Source: Mangrovibacter plantisponsor (lineage in GTDB: Bacteria > Pseudomonadota > Gammaproteobacteria > Enterobacterales > Enterobacteriaceae). Taken from it: 64,000 bases of DNA. Below the pieces are notes generated by a model. The model was not told the origin of the DNA, did no database searches, and worked only from the letters and a program-made list of their open reading frames with translations. Shown here piece after piece: positions 19,150-29,019 of the stretch. How positions within the stretch are numbered: position 1 is the stretch's first letter; every line of letters starts with the position of its first letter. The translations under genes and the position numbers were made by a program. The stretch is from assembly GCF_003182475.1 (NCBI RefSeq), contig NZ_QGTS01000017.1:1-64000 (forward strand). Reading direction: 5' to 3'.

Positions 19150-20604
19150 TTAACAACTCACATCGATACACAGGTACTTAAGCTCCAGATATTCCTCAAT
19201 TCCGTAGCGCGATCCTTCGCGTCCGAGCCCAGATTGTTTGACGCCACCGAAAGGTGCGACTTCATTAGAGATAAGACCGGTATTCACACCAACCATGCCG
19301 TATTCCAGCATTTCGGAAACACGCCACTGGCGCGAGGCATCGCGGGTGAAAAAGTAGGCAGCGAGGCCGAAAATAGTGTCGTTCGCCATCTGCACCACTT
19401 CCGCTTCGCTGGTAAACCGGAATACAGGCGCGACCGGGCCGAACGTTTCTTCAGTGGCAAACCGCATGGTTTTGTCTACATCGCGCAGAACAGTCGGTTC
19501 AAAAAATGTCCCGCCAAGTGCATGGGGTTTCCCGCCAGTCACCACCTGCGCGCCTTTACTCACCGCATCGGCAATGTGTTGCTGCACTTTATCGATAGCC
19601 GGGCTATCAATCAGCGGCCCCTGAGTGGTACCCGGTTTGGTGCCTTCGCCCACGCTCAGCTTTTCAACCTCCTGTACCAGCTTGTCCATGACCTGGTCGT
19701 AGACCCCGTCCTGCACATAAACACGGTTGGCACATACACAGGTTTGCCCGCTGTTACGGAATTTAGACGCCATAATGCCAGCCACGGCGTTATCAATATC
19801 CGCATCGTCAAATACGATGATGGGGGCATTACCACCCAGTTCCAGCGACAGTTTTTTAATGGTCGGCGCGCACTGGGCCATAAGAATACGGCCCACTTCC
19901 GTAGACCCCGTAAAGCTCAGTTTGCGTACTACCGGGCTGTCGCACAGCACTTTGCCAACCTGGGCTGCATCGCCCGTGACGATTTGCAACACACCAGCCG
20001 GAATACCGGCATCCTGCGCCAGTTTGCCCAGCGCCAGTGCGGTAAGCGGCGTTTGTTCTGCGGGTTTAACAATCATGCTGCAACCCGCTGCCAGCGCAGG
20101 TGCAGCCTTGCGGGTAATCATTGCCGCCGGGAAGTTCCACGGGGTAATCGCCGCACACACGCCAACGGGCTGCTTGATAACCACCAGGCGCTGGCTGGCC
20201 TGAGGAGCCTGCAATACACTGCCATCTATTCGTTTTGCTTCTTCAGCAAACCAGGTAATGAACGATGCCGCATAGGCCACTTCGCCACGGGATTCCGCCA
20301 GAGGCTTGCCCTGCTCAGCTGTCATTAACTGCGCCAGGTCTTCCTGGGCGTCAAGAATAGCGGCAGCCCAGGCCTGCATATAGCCGGCACGTTGTTTGGC
20401 AGTCAGCGCTTTCCACTCCGCCTGTGCCTGCTGAGCAGCAGTGATTGCCTGCCCGGTTTCAGCAGCACTCAGTTGGGGAACATGCGCTATCACTTCGCCC
20501 GTTGCCGGGTTGGTGACAGCCTCTGTTTTCCCATCCTGCGCATCGCACCACTGACCATTGACCAGCGCCTGCTGGCACAGTAAGCCAGGATTATTCAGTT
20601 TCAT
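19150..20604 (-). CDS. gabD: Succinate-semialdehyde dehydrogenase GabD
   Basis: GabD oxidises succinate semialdehyde, made by GabT, to succinate. The 484-residue aldehyde dehydrogenase keeps the NAD(P) loop FTGSTEVGR, the general-base glutamate in LELGGN and the catalytic cysteine in GQTCVCANR (near residue 290); the second Cys two residues later is typical of redox-sensitive SSADHs. Its N-terminus MKLNNPGLLCQQALVNGQW resembles E. coli GabD. It overlaps gabT by four bases. A 364-codon frame on the other strand is antisense shadow. Confidence 0.9.
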   Translation of the reverse strand: MKLNNPGLLCQQALVNGQWCDAQDGKTEAVTNPATGEVIAHVPQLSAAETGQAITAAQQAQAEWKALTAKQRAGYMQAWAAAILDAQEDLAQLMTAEQGKPLAESRGEVAYAASFITWFAEEAKRIDGSVLQAPQASQRLVVIKQPVGVCAAITPWNFPAAMITRKAAPALAAGCSMIVKPAEQTPLTALALGKLAQDAGIPAGVLQIVTGDAAQVGKVLCDSPVVRKLSFTGSTEVGRILMAQCAPTIKKLSLELGGNAPIIVFDDADIDNAVAGIMASKFRNSGQTCVCANRVYVQDGVYDQVMDKLVQEVEKLSVGEGTKPGTTQGPLIDSPAIDKVQQHIADAVSKGAQVVTGGKPHALGGTFFEPTVLRDVDKTMRFATEETFGPVAPVFRFTSEAEVVQMANDTIFGLAAYFFTRDASRQWRVSEMLEYGMVGVNTGLISNEVAPFGGVKQSGLGREGSRYGIEEYLELKYLCIDVSC

Positions 20605-21881
20605 TGCGCCGCGGCCTCCTGCTCCAGAGCACGGCTCAGAATATCCAGCGCTTTGCTGAATTGCGCTTCCGGAATCGTTAATGGGTAGAGGAAACGGATC
20701 ACGTTGCCGTACACGCCGCAGCTAAGCAGCAGTAAGCCTTCTTTCATTGCGCGCTGCATTACGCCACGAGTGAAATCCGCGGACGGTTTACCTGTCTTGG
20801 GATCCAAAAATTCCACGGCGACCATTGAGCCCTGAGCACGGATTTCAGCAATTTGTGGGCAGGTTGCGCGGGCTTTGGTCAGCACTTCCACCAGGTGTTG
20901 GCCCAGTTGGTTGGCACGCTGGCACAGTTGTTCTTCATCAATCACATCCAGCACTGCGTGAGCGGCTGCAACAGACAGTGGGTTACCGGCATATGTACCG
21001 CCCAGCCCACCAGGGCCTGGTGCATCCATCACTTCCGCACGCCCGGCAACACCAGACAGCGGGAAACCGCCCGCCAGGCTTTTCGCCATGGTCATCAGAT
21101 CTGGTTTAACACTGTGGTGTTCCATGGAGAACAACTTGCCAGTACGGGCAAAACCAGACTGCACTTCATCGGCAATCAGCAAAATGCCATGCTCATCGCA
21201 CAGTGCGCGTAACGCCTGCATAAATTCAGCCGGAGCCGGAATAAAACCACCTTCGCCCTGAACCGGTTCCAGCAGAATGGCTGCCACCTGGGTTGGCTCG
21301 ATGTCGGATTTAAACAGGCGCTCAATGCTGTCCATTGCATCCTGAACACTCACACCATGCAGTGCATTCGGGTACTGCGCATGGAATACAGAACCAGGGA
21401 ACGGGCCAAAACCAATTTTGTAGGGAGCCACTTTGCCAGTCAGCGCCATGGTCATGAAAGTACGGCCATGGAACCCACCACAAAAGGTAATAATGCCCGG
21501 GCGGCGTGTGTAAGCGCGGGCAATTTTTACCGCGTTTTCTACCGCTTCTGCCCCGGTAGAGAAGAAAGTGGTTTTTGCCGGTTTCTCTACAGGTACCCGT
21601 TCGTTAATACGTTCGGCCAGGGAAACATAGCTTTCATAAGGCACCACCTGGTAGGCCGTATGAGTAAATGACTGGAGCTGGCGTTCTACCGCGGCAATCA
21701 CTTTGGGATGGCGGTGGCCAGTGTTAAGCACCGCGATACCGGCAGAGAAATCAATATATTCATTGCCTTCAACATCCCACAGCGTGGCGTTTTCGGCTTT
21801 CTCGGCATAAAAACCACACATAACACCCACGCCACGCGGTGTGGCATCCTGACGACGTTTATCTAATTGCTGATTTTTCAC
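20601..21881 (-). CDS. gabT: 4-aminobutyrate aminotransferase GabT
   Basis: GabT transfers the amino group of GABA to 2-oxoglutarate, giving succinate semialdehyde and glutamate, with PLP. It has the class-III signature LLIADEVQSGFARTGKLF and the PLP lysine in MAKSLAGGFPLSG (about residue 268). I set the start at GTG 21881: it has AGGAG eight bases upstream and yields 426 residues, exactly the E. coli length; a GTG six codons earlier is also in frame. First gene of gabT-gabD-permease, divergent from gabR. A closely related enzyme such as PuuE cannot be excluded. Confidence 0.88.
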   Translation of the reverse strand: MKNQQLDKRRQDATPRGVGVMCGFYAEKAENATLWDVEGNEYIDFSAGIAVLNTGHRHPKVIAAVERQLQSFTHTAYQVVPYESYVSLAERINERVPVEKPAKTTFFSTGAEAVENAVKIARAYTRRPGIITFCGGFHGRTFMTMALTGKVAPYKIGFGPFPGSVFHAQYPNALHGVSVQDAMDSIERLFKSDIEPTQVAAILLEPVQGEGGFIPAPAEFMQALRALCDEHGILLIADEVQSGFARTGKLFSMEHHSVKPDLMTMAKSLAGGFPLSGVAGRAEVMDAPGPGGLGGTYAGNPLSVAAAHAVLDVIDEEQLCQRANQLGQHLVEVLTKARATCPQIAEIRAQGSMVAVEFLDPKTGKPSADFTRGVMQRAMKEGLLLLSCGVYGNVIRFLYPLTIPEAQFSKALDILSRALEQEAAAQ

Positions 21882-21952
21882 CCTGAATTCTCCTGTCACT
21901 TAGGCTGGCAGCCTTTCACGTATGTGCAACAAAACTTATACAGTGACGTTTA

Positions 21953-21990
21953 TTTACACAGGGTATGGCCCTATAATCTAGTACCAGTTA
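21953..21990 (+). promoter_or_regulatory. Candidate gabR promoter with inverted GGTA...TACC
   Basis: A perfect -10 hexamer TATAAT lies at 21972-21977, 33 bases before the gabR start. It is bracketed by GGTAT (21962-21966) and GTACC (21981-21985), half-sites in inverted order that resemble the ATACC-type boxes of MocR regulators. No convincing -35 is seen. Autoregulation is inferred. Confidence 0.45.
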
Positions 21991-22010
21991 AGAAAAATTG
22001 AGGGATCCAA

Positions 22011-23519
22011 TTGCGCTCGCTGATTGGAGATTTACTGCAACTACGTTTGGCAGAACAGCCAGAAGATAAGCTGCATAAGCAGCTCTACAACGCAATACGC
22101 CTGACTATTCTTGATGGCAGCCTGGCGCCAATGAGCCGTTTGCCCCCTTCCAGGGATTTGGCTCAGCAACTCGGTCTTTCGCGCAACACTGTATTAACAG
22201 TTTATGAACAACTTCTTGCCGAGGGATATATCGTTTCCCGCCAGGGAAGCGGTACTTTTATCGCACAAACTTTGCCAGACTCATTTTTTTCCTCTGTGGA
22301 AATACTTAACTCAGAAGAAGACTCTGATCTCTCCCAGGCCTTCTCATTACGTGGTCAGACCTTACTGAACCACAGTAGTGCAAGCCCGCAGCAGTGGGGA
22401 GCGTTTATTCCCGGAGTACCGGATGTAACCGCTTTTCCCCATGCGTTGTTCAGTAAAATTCAGGCCAGGCTCAGCCGTCGGCCAAATGCCCAACAACTGA
22501 CTTACAGTTGCCAGGGCGGCAGCCCGGACCTGCAACTCGCGCTGGTGGATTATTTACGTGTCGCACGCTCTGTGCATTGTTCTCCGGACCAGATTCTGAT
22601 TACTGAGGGTATTCACCAGGCTTTCGATTTAATCAGCCGCATGCTGTGCAACCCCGGCGATAACGCCTGGGTTGAGGAACCAGCTTACTGGGGCATTCGC
22701 AATATTTTACGGATGAATGATGTCCGGATTACGCCTGTCAGTGTTGACCAGTACGGCATGAACCCACCAGACCCGCCACTCTCAGGCAGACCACCGCGCC
22801 TGATTTTCGTCACACCATCCCACCAGTATCCGTTAGGGTCTGTAATGAGCCTGGAACGCCGCCAGCGCTTACTGGCCCTGGCGCGCTACAGCGGCAGTTG
22901 GATTGTGGAAGATGATTACGACAGTGAGTTTCGCTTTTCGGGGCAGCCCATTCCCGCCCTGCAGGGCCTGGTCCGTGACCCACCCGTGATATACATTGGG
23001 ACATTCAGCAAAACACTCTACCCGGCCTTACGGCTTGGCTATGTAGTGCTTCCCAAAGCCATTGCCAGCGCATTAAAAACCGCACATGGGGAATTGTACC
23101 GTGGGGGCCATTTGCTGGCTCAGAATGCACTGGCACAGTTTATTACCCAGGGGCACTACACTGCGCATATTCGCCGGATGCGTTTATTGTACGCGCGCAG
23201 GCGGGCTTTCCTGGCGGGGCTGATTATCCGTTATTTAGGTGAGCAGGCGTTGGGCGATTTCAACAACAACGCCGGGTTGCACCTGATTTTAAATCTGCCG
23301 TTAACAGCCGACGACGTGGCAATTGCGCAGGCCGCCAGCGCGCGGGGTATTTTGGTGCGCCCGCTTTCCCGTTACTACTTCGGAACCCGGGTACATAAGG
23401 GGCTGTTGATGGGGTTTGCCTGTGTGCCCGAAGAGGAAATGGAACGCGCATTTCTCAAGTTACTGCCCTGCATCCACCAGGCTTGCCCGGAAATGGCATT
23501 ACCCACCGGGGCAGAATAA
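22011..23519 (+). CDS. GabR-like MocR-family regulator
   Basis: A 502-residue transcription factor with an N-terminal GntR winged helix (PPSRDLAQQLGLSRNTVLTVYEQLLAEGYI, about residues 43-72) and a C-terminal class-I aminotransferase fold. The PLP lysine is in GTFSKTLYPALRLGY. GabR in Bacillus binds PLP and GABA and activates gabTD; PdxR is the alternative function. Position divergent from gabT favours the GABA role. Start is TTG at 22011 with GAGGGA seven bases before; no better ATG lies nearby. Confidence 0.85.
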   Translation: MRSLIGDLLQLRLAEQPEDKLHKQLYNAIRLTILDGSLAPMSRLPPSRDLAQQLGLSRNTVLTVYEQLLAEGYIVSRQGSGTFIAQTLPDSFFSSVEILNSEEDSDLSQAFSLRGQTLLNHSSASPQQWGAFIPGVPDVTAFPHALFSKIQARLSRRPNAQQLTYSCQGGSPDLQLALVDYLRVARSVHCSPDQILITEGIHQAFDLISRMLCNPGDNAWVEEPAYWGIRNILRMNDVRITPVSVDQYGMNPPDPPLSGRPPRLIFVTPSHQYPLGSVMSLERRQRLLALARYSGSWIVEDDYDSEFRFSGQPIPALQGLVRDPPVIYIGTFSKTLYPALRLGYVVLPKAIASALKTAHGELYRGGHLLAQNALAQFITQGHYTAHIRRMRLLYARRRAFLAGLIIRYLGEQALGDFNNNAGLHLILNLPLTADDVAIAQAASARGILVRPLSRYYFGTRVHKGLLMGFACVPEEEMERAFLKLLPCIHQACPEMALPTGAE

Positions 23520-23522
23520 CAG

Positions 23523-23560
23523 GCATAAAAAAACCCCGCCTGCCTGGTGGCAAACGGGGT
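23523..23560 (-). terminator. Intrinsic terminator of rpoH
   Basis: Leftward hairpin ACCCCG/CGGGGT (arms 23560-23555 and 23538-23533) with an inner GCC/GGC pairing, followed by TTTTTTT. It also ends gabR from the other side less strongly. Confidence 0.85.
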
Positions 23561-23577
23561 GATGTTGTTCTGTGCAA

Positions 23578-24435
23578 TCAGGCTTCGATAGCCGCTCGCA
23601 GTTTTTTCATGGCGTTCTTTTCAAGCTGGCGAACACGCTCAGCCGAGACACCATAATGATCTGCCAGTTCCTGCAGCGTGCTCTTGTTGTCTTCATCCAG
23701 CCAACGTGCACGAATAATCTGCTGGCTACGTTCATCCAGGCCTTCCAGCGCCAGAGTGAGTTTGTCAGCGGCATGAGACTCCCAGTTATCATCTTCAATG
23801 CCATCGGCAAAGTTAGAAGATTTATCCTGCAGGTACAGGACCGGAGCCATTGGCTGGCTGTCATGGGAATCGTCATCACCTGGCATATCGAAGGTCATAT
23901 CCTGCGCTGCCATCCGCGATTCCATTTCACGCACATCTTTGCTGGTAACGCCCAGTTCGCGGGCAACCATTTCGACTTCATCCTGGTTAAACCAGCCTAA
24001 ACGCTGTTTGGTTTTACGCAGGTTAAAGAACAACTTACGTTGTGCTTTGGTTGTTGCTACTTTCACGATACGCCAGTTACGCAACACATACTCATGGATC
24101 TCAGCTTTGATCCAGTGAACTGCGAACGATACCAGGCGCACGCCGACATCCGGGTTGAAACGGCGCACGGCTTTCATCAGGCCGATATTGCCTTCCTGGA
24201 TAAGGTCAGCCTGTGGCAGACCATAACCGGAATAGTTACGCGCAATATGAACAACAAAGCGCAGGTGCGACAGAATCAGCTTCTTAGCTGCTTCCAGATC
24301 ACCCTGGTAATGCAGCCGTTCAGCCAGCTCCCGCTCTTCATCTGCCGATAACATCGGCCAGGTATTGGCGGCCCGGATATAGGATTCCAGATTGCCTACC
24401 GGGGCTAAAGCTAAATTTTGCATTTCTTTGGTCAT
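23578..24435 (-). CDS. rpoH: Heat-shock sigma factor RpoH (sigma-32)
   Basis: RpoH directs RNA polymerase to heat-shock promoters. The 285-residue protein contains region 2 ([38 protein letters not shown]), the RpoH box [17 protein letters not shown] near residue 132 that binds chaperones and proteases, and region 4 with the [15 protein letters not shown] helix-turn-helix. In E. coli the 5' coding RNA acts as a thermosensor; the start region is well conserved in protein. Upstream promoter signals are listed separately. Confidence 0.98.
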   Translation of the reverse strand: MTKEMQNLALAPVGNLESYIRAANTWPMLSADEERELAERLHYQGDLEAAKKLILSHLRFVVHIARNYSGYGLPQADLIQEGNIGLMKAVRRFNPDVGVRLVSFAVHWIKAEIHEYVLRNWRIVKVATTKAQRKLFFNLRKTKQRLGWFNQDEVEMVARELGVTSKDVREMESRMAAQDMTFDMPGDDDSHDSQPMAPVLYLQDKSSNFADGIEDDNWESHAADKLTLALEGLDERSQQIIRARWLDEDNKSTLQELADHYGVSAERVRQLEKNAMKKLRAAIEA

Positions 24436-24541
24436 TCAAATCCTCACATCACCTGTCGCCTGGTATTGAGCATACCCCCATCAGGCAGCCATGCTTTTAC
24501 CAAAGCGTGTTGAGTAACGAGACTATCATTCACACCTTAGC

Positions 24542-24568
24542 TATGACAACAAAGTTATCCACAAGTTC
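24542..24568 (-). promoter_or_regulatory. Sigma-E-type promoter (P3-like) of rpoH
   Basis: Read leftward, GAACTT (24568-24563) is followed 16 bases later by TCATA (24546-24542), close to the sigma-E consensus GAACTT-N16-TCTGA. The segment GAACTTGTGGATAA matches E. coli rpoH P3. It ties rpoH to envelope or extreme heat stress. Confidence 0.75.
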
Positions 24569-24595
24569 ACATACGATTTGTGAATATTTTACACA
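24555..24595. promoter_or_regulatory. Two DnaA boxes in the rpoH control region
   Basis: TTATCCACA at 24555-24563 and TTTTACACA at 24587-24595 both fit TTWTNCACA and have the same orientation and setting as in E. coli, where DnaA represses rpoH P3/P4. The first overlaps the sigma-E -35 element. TGTGA-N6-TACAC at 24579-24594 may be a weak CRP site. Confidence 0.75.
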
Positions 24596-24706
24596 CAAAG
24601 TGTGACACAGGTATGAACATCCAGAAAAGTGACGCCGGGTTATTCATTACGTCTCTCTCCCGGCTGCGATTTCTCGCAGGCAATGGGAGAGTATACCAGA
24701 AATTTT

Positions 24707-25771
24707 TTAATCGGGCGTAAAGTGGCGTAAATGCTGAACCGTTGCCAGCCAGGCCGCCGCCCACCCAATCATTGCCGCAACCAGTAACAATAACAGGGCT
24801 TCATCAAAGGAAAACCCGCTGATACTGAATGTCGTGCCAAATACTTTTGCCACATCTCCGGCCGCAGAGGCAAGACGCAATACTAATACTTCAGACAATA
24901 TCAGCGATAAGAATGCGCCACTGAAGCCGAGCAAAGCACCGCCATACAAAAACGGTCGCAGAATAAAACCATCAGTTGCACCAATCAATTTTTGTACATT
25001 GATAGTATCTCTACGAGCAAAGATACTGAGGCGCACGCTATTACCAATCACCAGGAATACTGCTGCAACCATCAGAATGCCAATCATGGCCGAGACATTC
25101 CCCACCAGTTGAGTAATTGCCACCAGGCGTGTAAACCAGCCGTCGTCCATACGCACTTCATCTATGCCATGGATACGGGAAATACGGTCTTTAAGCGTGG
25201 TCAGCGATTGCGTATTCTGAAAATCAATTTTGGGTACCACTACAGCCACTGCGGGCAGTGGGTTCTCTTCCAGCATATCCAGCGCGCCGCCAAAACCAGA
25301 CCAGTTACGGAACTCGCCCAGCGCTTCGTCACGCGTCAGATAGTTGACCTTATCTACGCCAGGCTCTGCCTGGATTTGCCCCACTACTTGCTGTGCTGCG
25401 TTATCGTCCAGTGTTTTCTCGAAATAGACGGTGATTTGCGGCGAAGGGTAATACTGGTTCGCCGCTTCACTGACATTTTTGTAAACGATATAGCATACGC
25501 TGGGCAGCGTCAGTGAAATGGCAATCACCATTACAGTAAGAAATGTGGCAAAAGGTTTACTGCGCAGGTCAGCCAGCGCTCCCTGCCAGGCGTAACGTAC
25601 CTGTTCATTAAATACATTACGGTTGCCAGGCTTCCCGCGCTGGTTGCCCCCTTTATGGCGAGCTTTTACATTCCGGGAAGCCGGTGCCGCGCTTTTGGCT
25701 GCACGGTCTTTAAAGTCCTGCAATTTATTGCCAAAGCGGCGTATGCGCTTCAGTGCATCATTCTTATTCAC
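24707..25771 (-). CDS. ftsX: Cell-division ABC-like membrane protein FtsX
   Basis: FtsX with FtsE activates septal peptidoglycan hydrolysis through EnvC. The 354-residue protein has a basic variable cytoplasmic N-terminus (about residues 1-55), four transmembrane helices (near 75, 220, 270, 325) and the periplasmic loop with [19 protein letters not shown] start it at GTG 25771, which has GGAGG eight bases upstream, aligns with E. coli MNKRDAI and overlaps ftsE by eight bases. The N-terminal tail differs most from E. coli. Confidence 0.95.
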   Translation of the reverse strand: MNKNDALKRIRRFGNKLQDFKDRAAKSAAPASRNVKARHKGGNQRGKPGNRNVFNEQVRYAWQGALADLRSKPFATFLTVMVIAISLTLPSVCYIVYKNVSEAANQYYPSPQITVYFEKTLDDNAAQQVVGQIQAEPGVDKVNYLTRDEALGEFRNWSGFGGALDMLEENPLPAVAVVVPKIDFQNTQSLTTLKDRISRIHGIDEVRMDDGWFTRLVAITQLVGNVSAMIGILMVAAVFLVIGNSVRLSIFARRDTINVQKLIGATDGFILRPFLYGGALLGFSGAFLSLILSEVLVLRLASAAGDVAKVFGTTFSISGFSFDEALLLLLVAAMIGWAAAWLATVQHLRHFTPD

Positions 25772-26432
25772 CCGCAACGCCTCCATGCAAATGCCCGTCA
25801 CTGAGTGTCAGTACCCGGTAAGAGCGGCTGTCAATCAACGCCGTGTCATGGGTTGCCATCAATACCGTCACCCCAACGCGGTTAAATTCTTCGAACAAAC
25901 GCAAAATGCCTTCCGACAATGCATTATCCAGGTTACCAGTCGGTTCGTCCGCCAGCAAAACGGCGGGCTTATTCACCACCGCCCGGGCAATCCCCACACG
26001 CTGCTGTTCACCACCAGATAACTGAATAGGGAAACTTTTCGCTTTGTCCAGCAGGCCGACTTTATCCAGCGCCGCACTGACGCGACGGCGGATATCTTCC
26101 ACCCCGGCACCGGCAATAATCAGCGGGATTGCGACGTTGTCAAACACTGTGCGATCCATCAGCAAGTGGTGATCCTGGAAGATCATGCCAATCTGGCGGC
26201 GCAGAAACGGGATCTCCCGGTTCTTCAGCCTGCTGATCTCATGCCCGCTAAACCAGATCTTCCCCGTGCTCGGGCGCTCAATGCCACAAATCAGCTTGAG
26301 CAATGTACTTTTCCCGGCGCCAGAGTGCCCGGTCAGAAATGCCATCTCGCCCGGTTGCATATGGAGCGATACTCCCTGCAACGCCTGTCTCCCTCCGAGA
26401 TAAGCTTTGCTGACATGTTCAAAGCGAATCAT
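25764..26432 (-). CDS. ftsE: Cell-division ATPase FtsE
   Basis: FtsE is the ATPase partner of FtsX at the division site. The 222-residue protein has Walker A GHSGAGKS at 35-42, the [14 protein letters not shown] signature and [11 protein letters not shown]. It starts two bases after the ftsY stop and overlaps ftsX, preserving the ftsYEX order. Confidence 0.97.
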   Translation of the reverse strand: MIRFEHVSKAYLGGRQALQGVSLHMQPGEMAFLTGHSGAGKSTLLKLICGIERPSTGKIWFSGHEISRLKNREIPFLRRQIGMIFQDHHLLMDRTVFDNVAIPLIIAGAGVEDIRRRVSAALDKVGLLDKAKSFPIQLSGGEQQRVGIARAVVNKPAVLLADEPTGNLDNALSEGILRLFEEFNRVGVTVLMATHDTALIDSRSYRVLTLSDGHLHGGVAGE

Positions 26433-26434
26433 CT

Positions 26435-27907
26435 TTAATCCTCTCGGGCAAATAATGCCTCAATAAAATCGTCCGCTTTAAACGGACGCAGGTCTTCAAT
26501 ACGTTCACCCACCCCAATATAGCGAATTGGAATGCTGTACTGGTCAGCAACCGAGAAGATAACTCCCCCTTTCGCAGTACCATCGAGCTTCGTGAGCGTG
26601 ATGCCACTCAGACCCACTGCCTCATGGAACAGCTTCGTCTGGCTGACTGCATTTTGCCCGGTACTGGCATCAATTGTCAGCATCACTTCATGGGGGGCAT
26701 TTTCATCGAGCTTTTTCATCACCCGAACAATCTTTTTCAGTTCTTCCATCAGGTGTGCTTTATTCTGCAAGCGCCCGGCGGTATCGGCTATCAGCACATC
26801 AACATGGCGAGCCTTCGCTGCCTGAATAGCATCAAAAATCACCGAGGCAGAATCCGCGCCGGTGTGCTGTGCAATTACCGGAATATCATTACGCTGACCC
26901 CAAACCTGCAACTGCTCTACAGCCGCCGCTCGGAAAGTATCCCCGGCAGCCAGCATCACTGATTTGCCCTGCTGCTGGAACTGGCGAGCCAGTTTACCAA
27001 TGGTGGTGGTCTTGCCTACGCCATTCACCCCAACCATCAGGATGACAAACGGTGTTTTCCCTTCGATATCCAGCGGCCGGTCTACTTTTACCAGAATTTC
27101 CGCCATCTCTTCTTTCAGCAACCCGTACAGGGCTTCTGCATCGCGCAGTTGCTTCCGGGAGGCGCCTTCCGTGAGATTGGTGATAATCTTACGGGTGGTT
27201 TCCACCCCAACGTCTGCGATGAGCAGTTGTTCTTCCAGTTCCTCGAACAAATCATCATCGATTTTTTTGCCACGGAACAAGGAGATAAATCCGGAACCCA
27301 GATTCTGGCGCGTTTTAACCAGGCTGCGTTTCAGGCGGGCAAAGAAACCATCTTTGGTGGGTTTCTCCTGCTCAACGGGCTCAGACACCGCTTCTGCTCC
27401 AGTGTCAACATCACCCGCTGCCTGCTGAGCTACCGCAATTTCTGCTTCTGCTTCTGCTTCTGCAGGAAGCTGCACGGCCTGAGGAATCTGTTCAACCCCG
27501 CCAGTTTCATCCAAAACAGTGTTGCCGGTGCTTTCGGACTGGGCTACCAGGGCTGAATGCTCAACGCCCGCATTATCCACATCCTCTTCAACAGCCTCTT
27601 CTTCAACAACATGTTCTTCACTGGCGGTATCGGGCGATGAAGCCAGTTCAGCAGGCGCGCTGGTTTCACTTTCTGCCTCAGGCTCTGCCACATTGCGCGC
27701 ATGTTCATCCTCTGCGGGTGTAGCCGCTTCAGGCTCTGCCGCCTGTTCTGTGCCAGGCGCACTTTCACTGGCTTGTAGCGCAGCCGCTGCGTCTTCATCA
27801 CGGGGGGTTGCGTCCTGCTCAGCAACATCCTGTTTTTGTTCTTCTTCCGCAGCCTTCTGGCCAAAGCCCAGCCAGGAAAACAAGCCACGTTTTTTTTCTT
27901 TTGCCAT
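26435..27907 (-). CDS. ftsY: Signal recognition particle receptor FtsY
   Basis: FtsY docks ribosome-SRP complexes at the membrane. It has the N-terminal targeting helix MAKEKKRGLFSWLGFGQK, a long acidic low-complexity A domain (about 20-190, rich in Glu and Ala with AEAEAE runs) and the conserved NG GTPase domain with GVNGVGKTTT, DTAGR and TKLDGTAKGG. The start at 27907 gives 490 residues (E. coli 497); the extra upstream codons have no homology. The A domain repeats reflect GCTTCT-rich DNA at 27440-27470 and varies freely between species. Confidence 0.97.
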   Translation of the reverse strand: MAKEKKRGLFSWLGFGQKAAEEEQKQDVAEQDATPRDEDAAAALQASESAPGTEQAAEPEAATPAEDEHARNVAEPEAESETSAPAELASSPDTASEEHVVEEEAVEEDVDNAGVEHSALVAQSESTGNTVLDETGGVEQIPQAVQLPAEAEAEAEIAVAQQAAGDVDTGAEAVSEPVEQEKPTKDGFFARLKRSLVKTRQNLGSGFISLFRGKKIDDDLFEELEEQLLIADVGVETTRKIITNLTEGASRKQLRDAEALYGLLKEEMAEILVKVDRPLDIEGKTPFVILMVGVNGVGKTTTIGKLARQFQQQGKSVMLAAGDTFRAAAVEQLQVWGQRNDIPVIAQHTGADSASVIFDAIQAAKARHVDVLIADTAGRLQNKAHLMEELKKIVRVMKKLDENAPHEVMLTIDASTGQNAVSQTKLFHEAVGLSGITLTKLDGTAKGGVIFSVADQYSIPIRYIGVGERIEDLRPFKADDFIEALFARED

Positions 27908-28154
27908 CGGCGACCACACTCCTCGCTGCTGATTCATGGCGATGCCCCGCATGCCATCAGCAGGGACCAAAAATGGAAATAATTGAATGAGACAGTCTAT
28001 CACTTTCCCGTCGAGTGAGCACTCCGGCAGATGCTATCCCGCAAGCTGCCTGCAAAATGCTGCAGGTTAATGACATCGCCGGAATGGATGGAGGTTTCCC
28101 CATTGCGCGCTCGCCGCTAGAATAGCCGCAACATCCTTAAGCTCAGTGCGATTT

Positions 28155-28751
28155 ATGAAGAAAAAACAAACTAACGGCGCCGGCCAGATACGTATTATTG
28201 GCGGGCAGTGGCGGGGGCGTAAACTCCCGGTGCCAGACAGCCCCGGCCTGCGCCCCACAACGGACCGGGTAAGAGAGACAGTGTTTAACTGGCTGGCTCC
28301 TTACCTGGTAGATGCGCACTGCCTTGATTGTTTTGCCGGAAGTGGTGCACTGGGTCTTGAAGCCTTATCACGCTATGCAGCCAGTGCGACATTGCTTGAG
28401 CTGGAACGCGGTGTCGCTGCACAGTTGCAAAAAAACCTGGCAACGCTCAATGCCCGTAACGGTAAAGTGCTGGCGACCAATACGCTGGCACACCTTGCAC
28501 AACCCGGTTCACCGCACAATATCGTGTTTGTCGACCCTCCGTTTCGTAAAGGGCTGCTGGAAGACACAGTGCAATTACTGGAGCACAATAACTGGCTGGC
28601 ACCAGACGCTGTGATTTATATTGAGAGCGAATCAGAGCATGGGTTACCCGCAGTGCCTGGTAACTGGGAATTACACCGCGAAAAAACGGCCGGGCAAGTG
28701 GCCTATCGCCTGTACTTGCGCAAAGCTCAAGGAGAACAGAATGCTGATTAA
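28155..28751 (+). CDS. rsmD: 16S rRNA (guanine966-N2)-methyltransferase RsmD
   Basis: RsmD methylates G966 of 16S rRNA in the 30S subunit. The 198-residue protein equals E. coli in length and has the SAM loop DCFAGSGALGLEALSRYA (about 58-75) and the catalytic DPPF near residue 128. ATG at 28155 is chosen by homology; no strong Shine-Dalgarno is visible. Divergent from ftsY and overlapping yhhL by 11 bases. Confidence 0.96.
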   Translation: MKKKQTNGAGQIRIIGGQWRGRKLPVPDSPGLRPTTDRVRETVFNWLAPYLVDAHCLDCFAGSGALGLEALSRYAASATLLELERGVAAQLQKNLATLNARNGKVLATNTLAHLAQPGSPHNIVFVDPPFRKGLLEDTVQLLEHNNWLAPDAVIYIESESEHGLPAVPGNWELHREKTAGQVAYRLYLRKAQGEQNAD

Positions 28752-29010
28752 TCTGGGCCGCCTGCTTATGCTCGGCGTGTGGGGGTTTATGGTATTGAAC
28801 CTGATCCACCCCTTTCCTAAGCCGCTGAACTACTTTATGAATGTGGCGATGGTTTTCACGTTTTTTATGCATGGCCTGCAAGTCACTTTGTTGAAAGCAA
28901 GCCAGGGTAAAGACTCCCCAAAAATCGGCACATTGCAGCAAACACGCATCTTTTTGTTCGGCGTATTCGAATTGCTGGCCTGGCAAAAGAAACAACAAAA
29001 AAAACCATGA
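28741..29010 (+). CDS. yhhL: Small membrane protein YhhL (DUF1145)
   Basis: An 89-residue inner-membrane protein with two hydrophobic helices (about 5-22 and 32-52) and a basic C-terminal tail ending QKKQQKKP. The family has no assigned function. It overlaps the end of rsmD, with GGAG of the rsmD coding sequence serving as its ribosome site, so it is translated with rsmD. Confidence 0.88.
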   Translation: MLINLGRLLMLGVWGFMVLNLIHPFPKPLNYFMNVAMVFTFFMHGLQVTLLKASQGKDSPKIGTLQQTRIFLFGVFELLAWQKKQQKKP

Positions 29011-29019
29011 TGCCTGTAT

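Noticed and set aside
19234-20328. 364-codon open frame on the plus strand
   Set aside because: It lies wholly antisense to gabD, has no ribosome site or recognisable motifs, and reflects the codon bias of the real gene.
28447-28998. 183-codon minus-strand frame
   Set aside because: Covers rsmD and yhhL in antisense; composition is that of a shadow frame.
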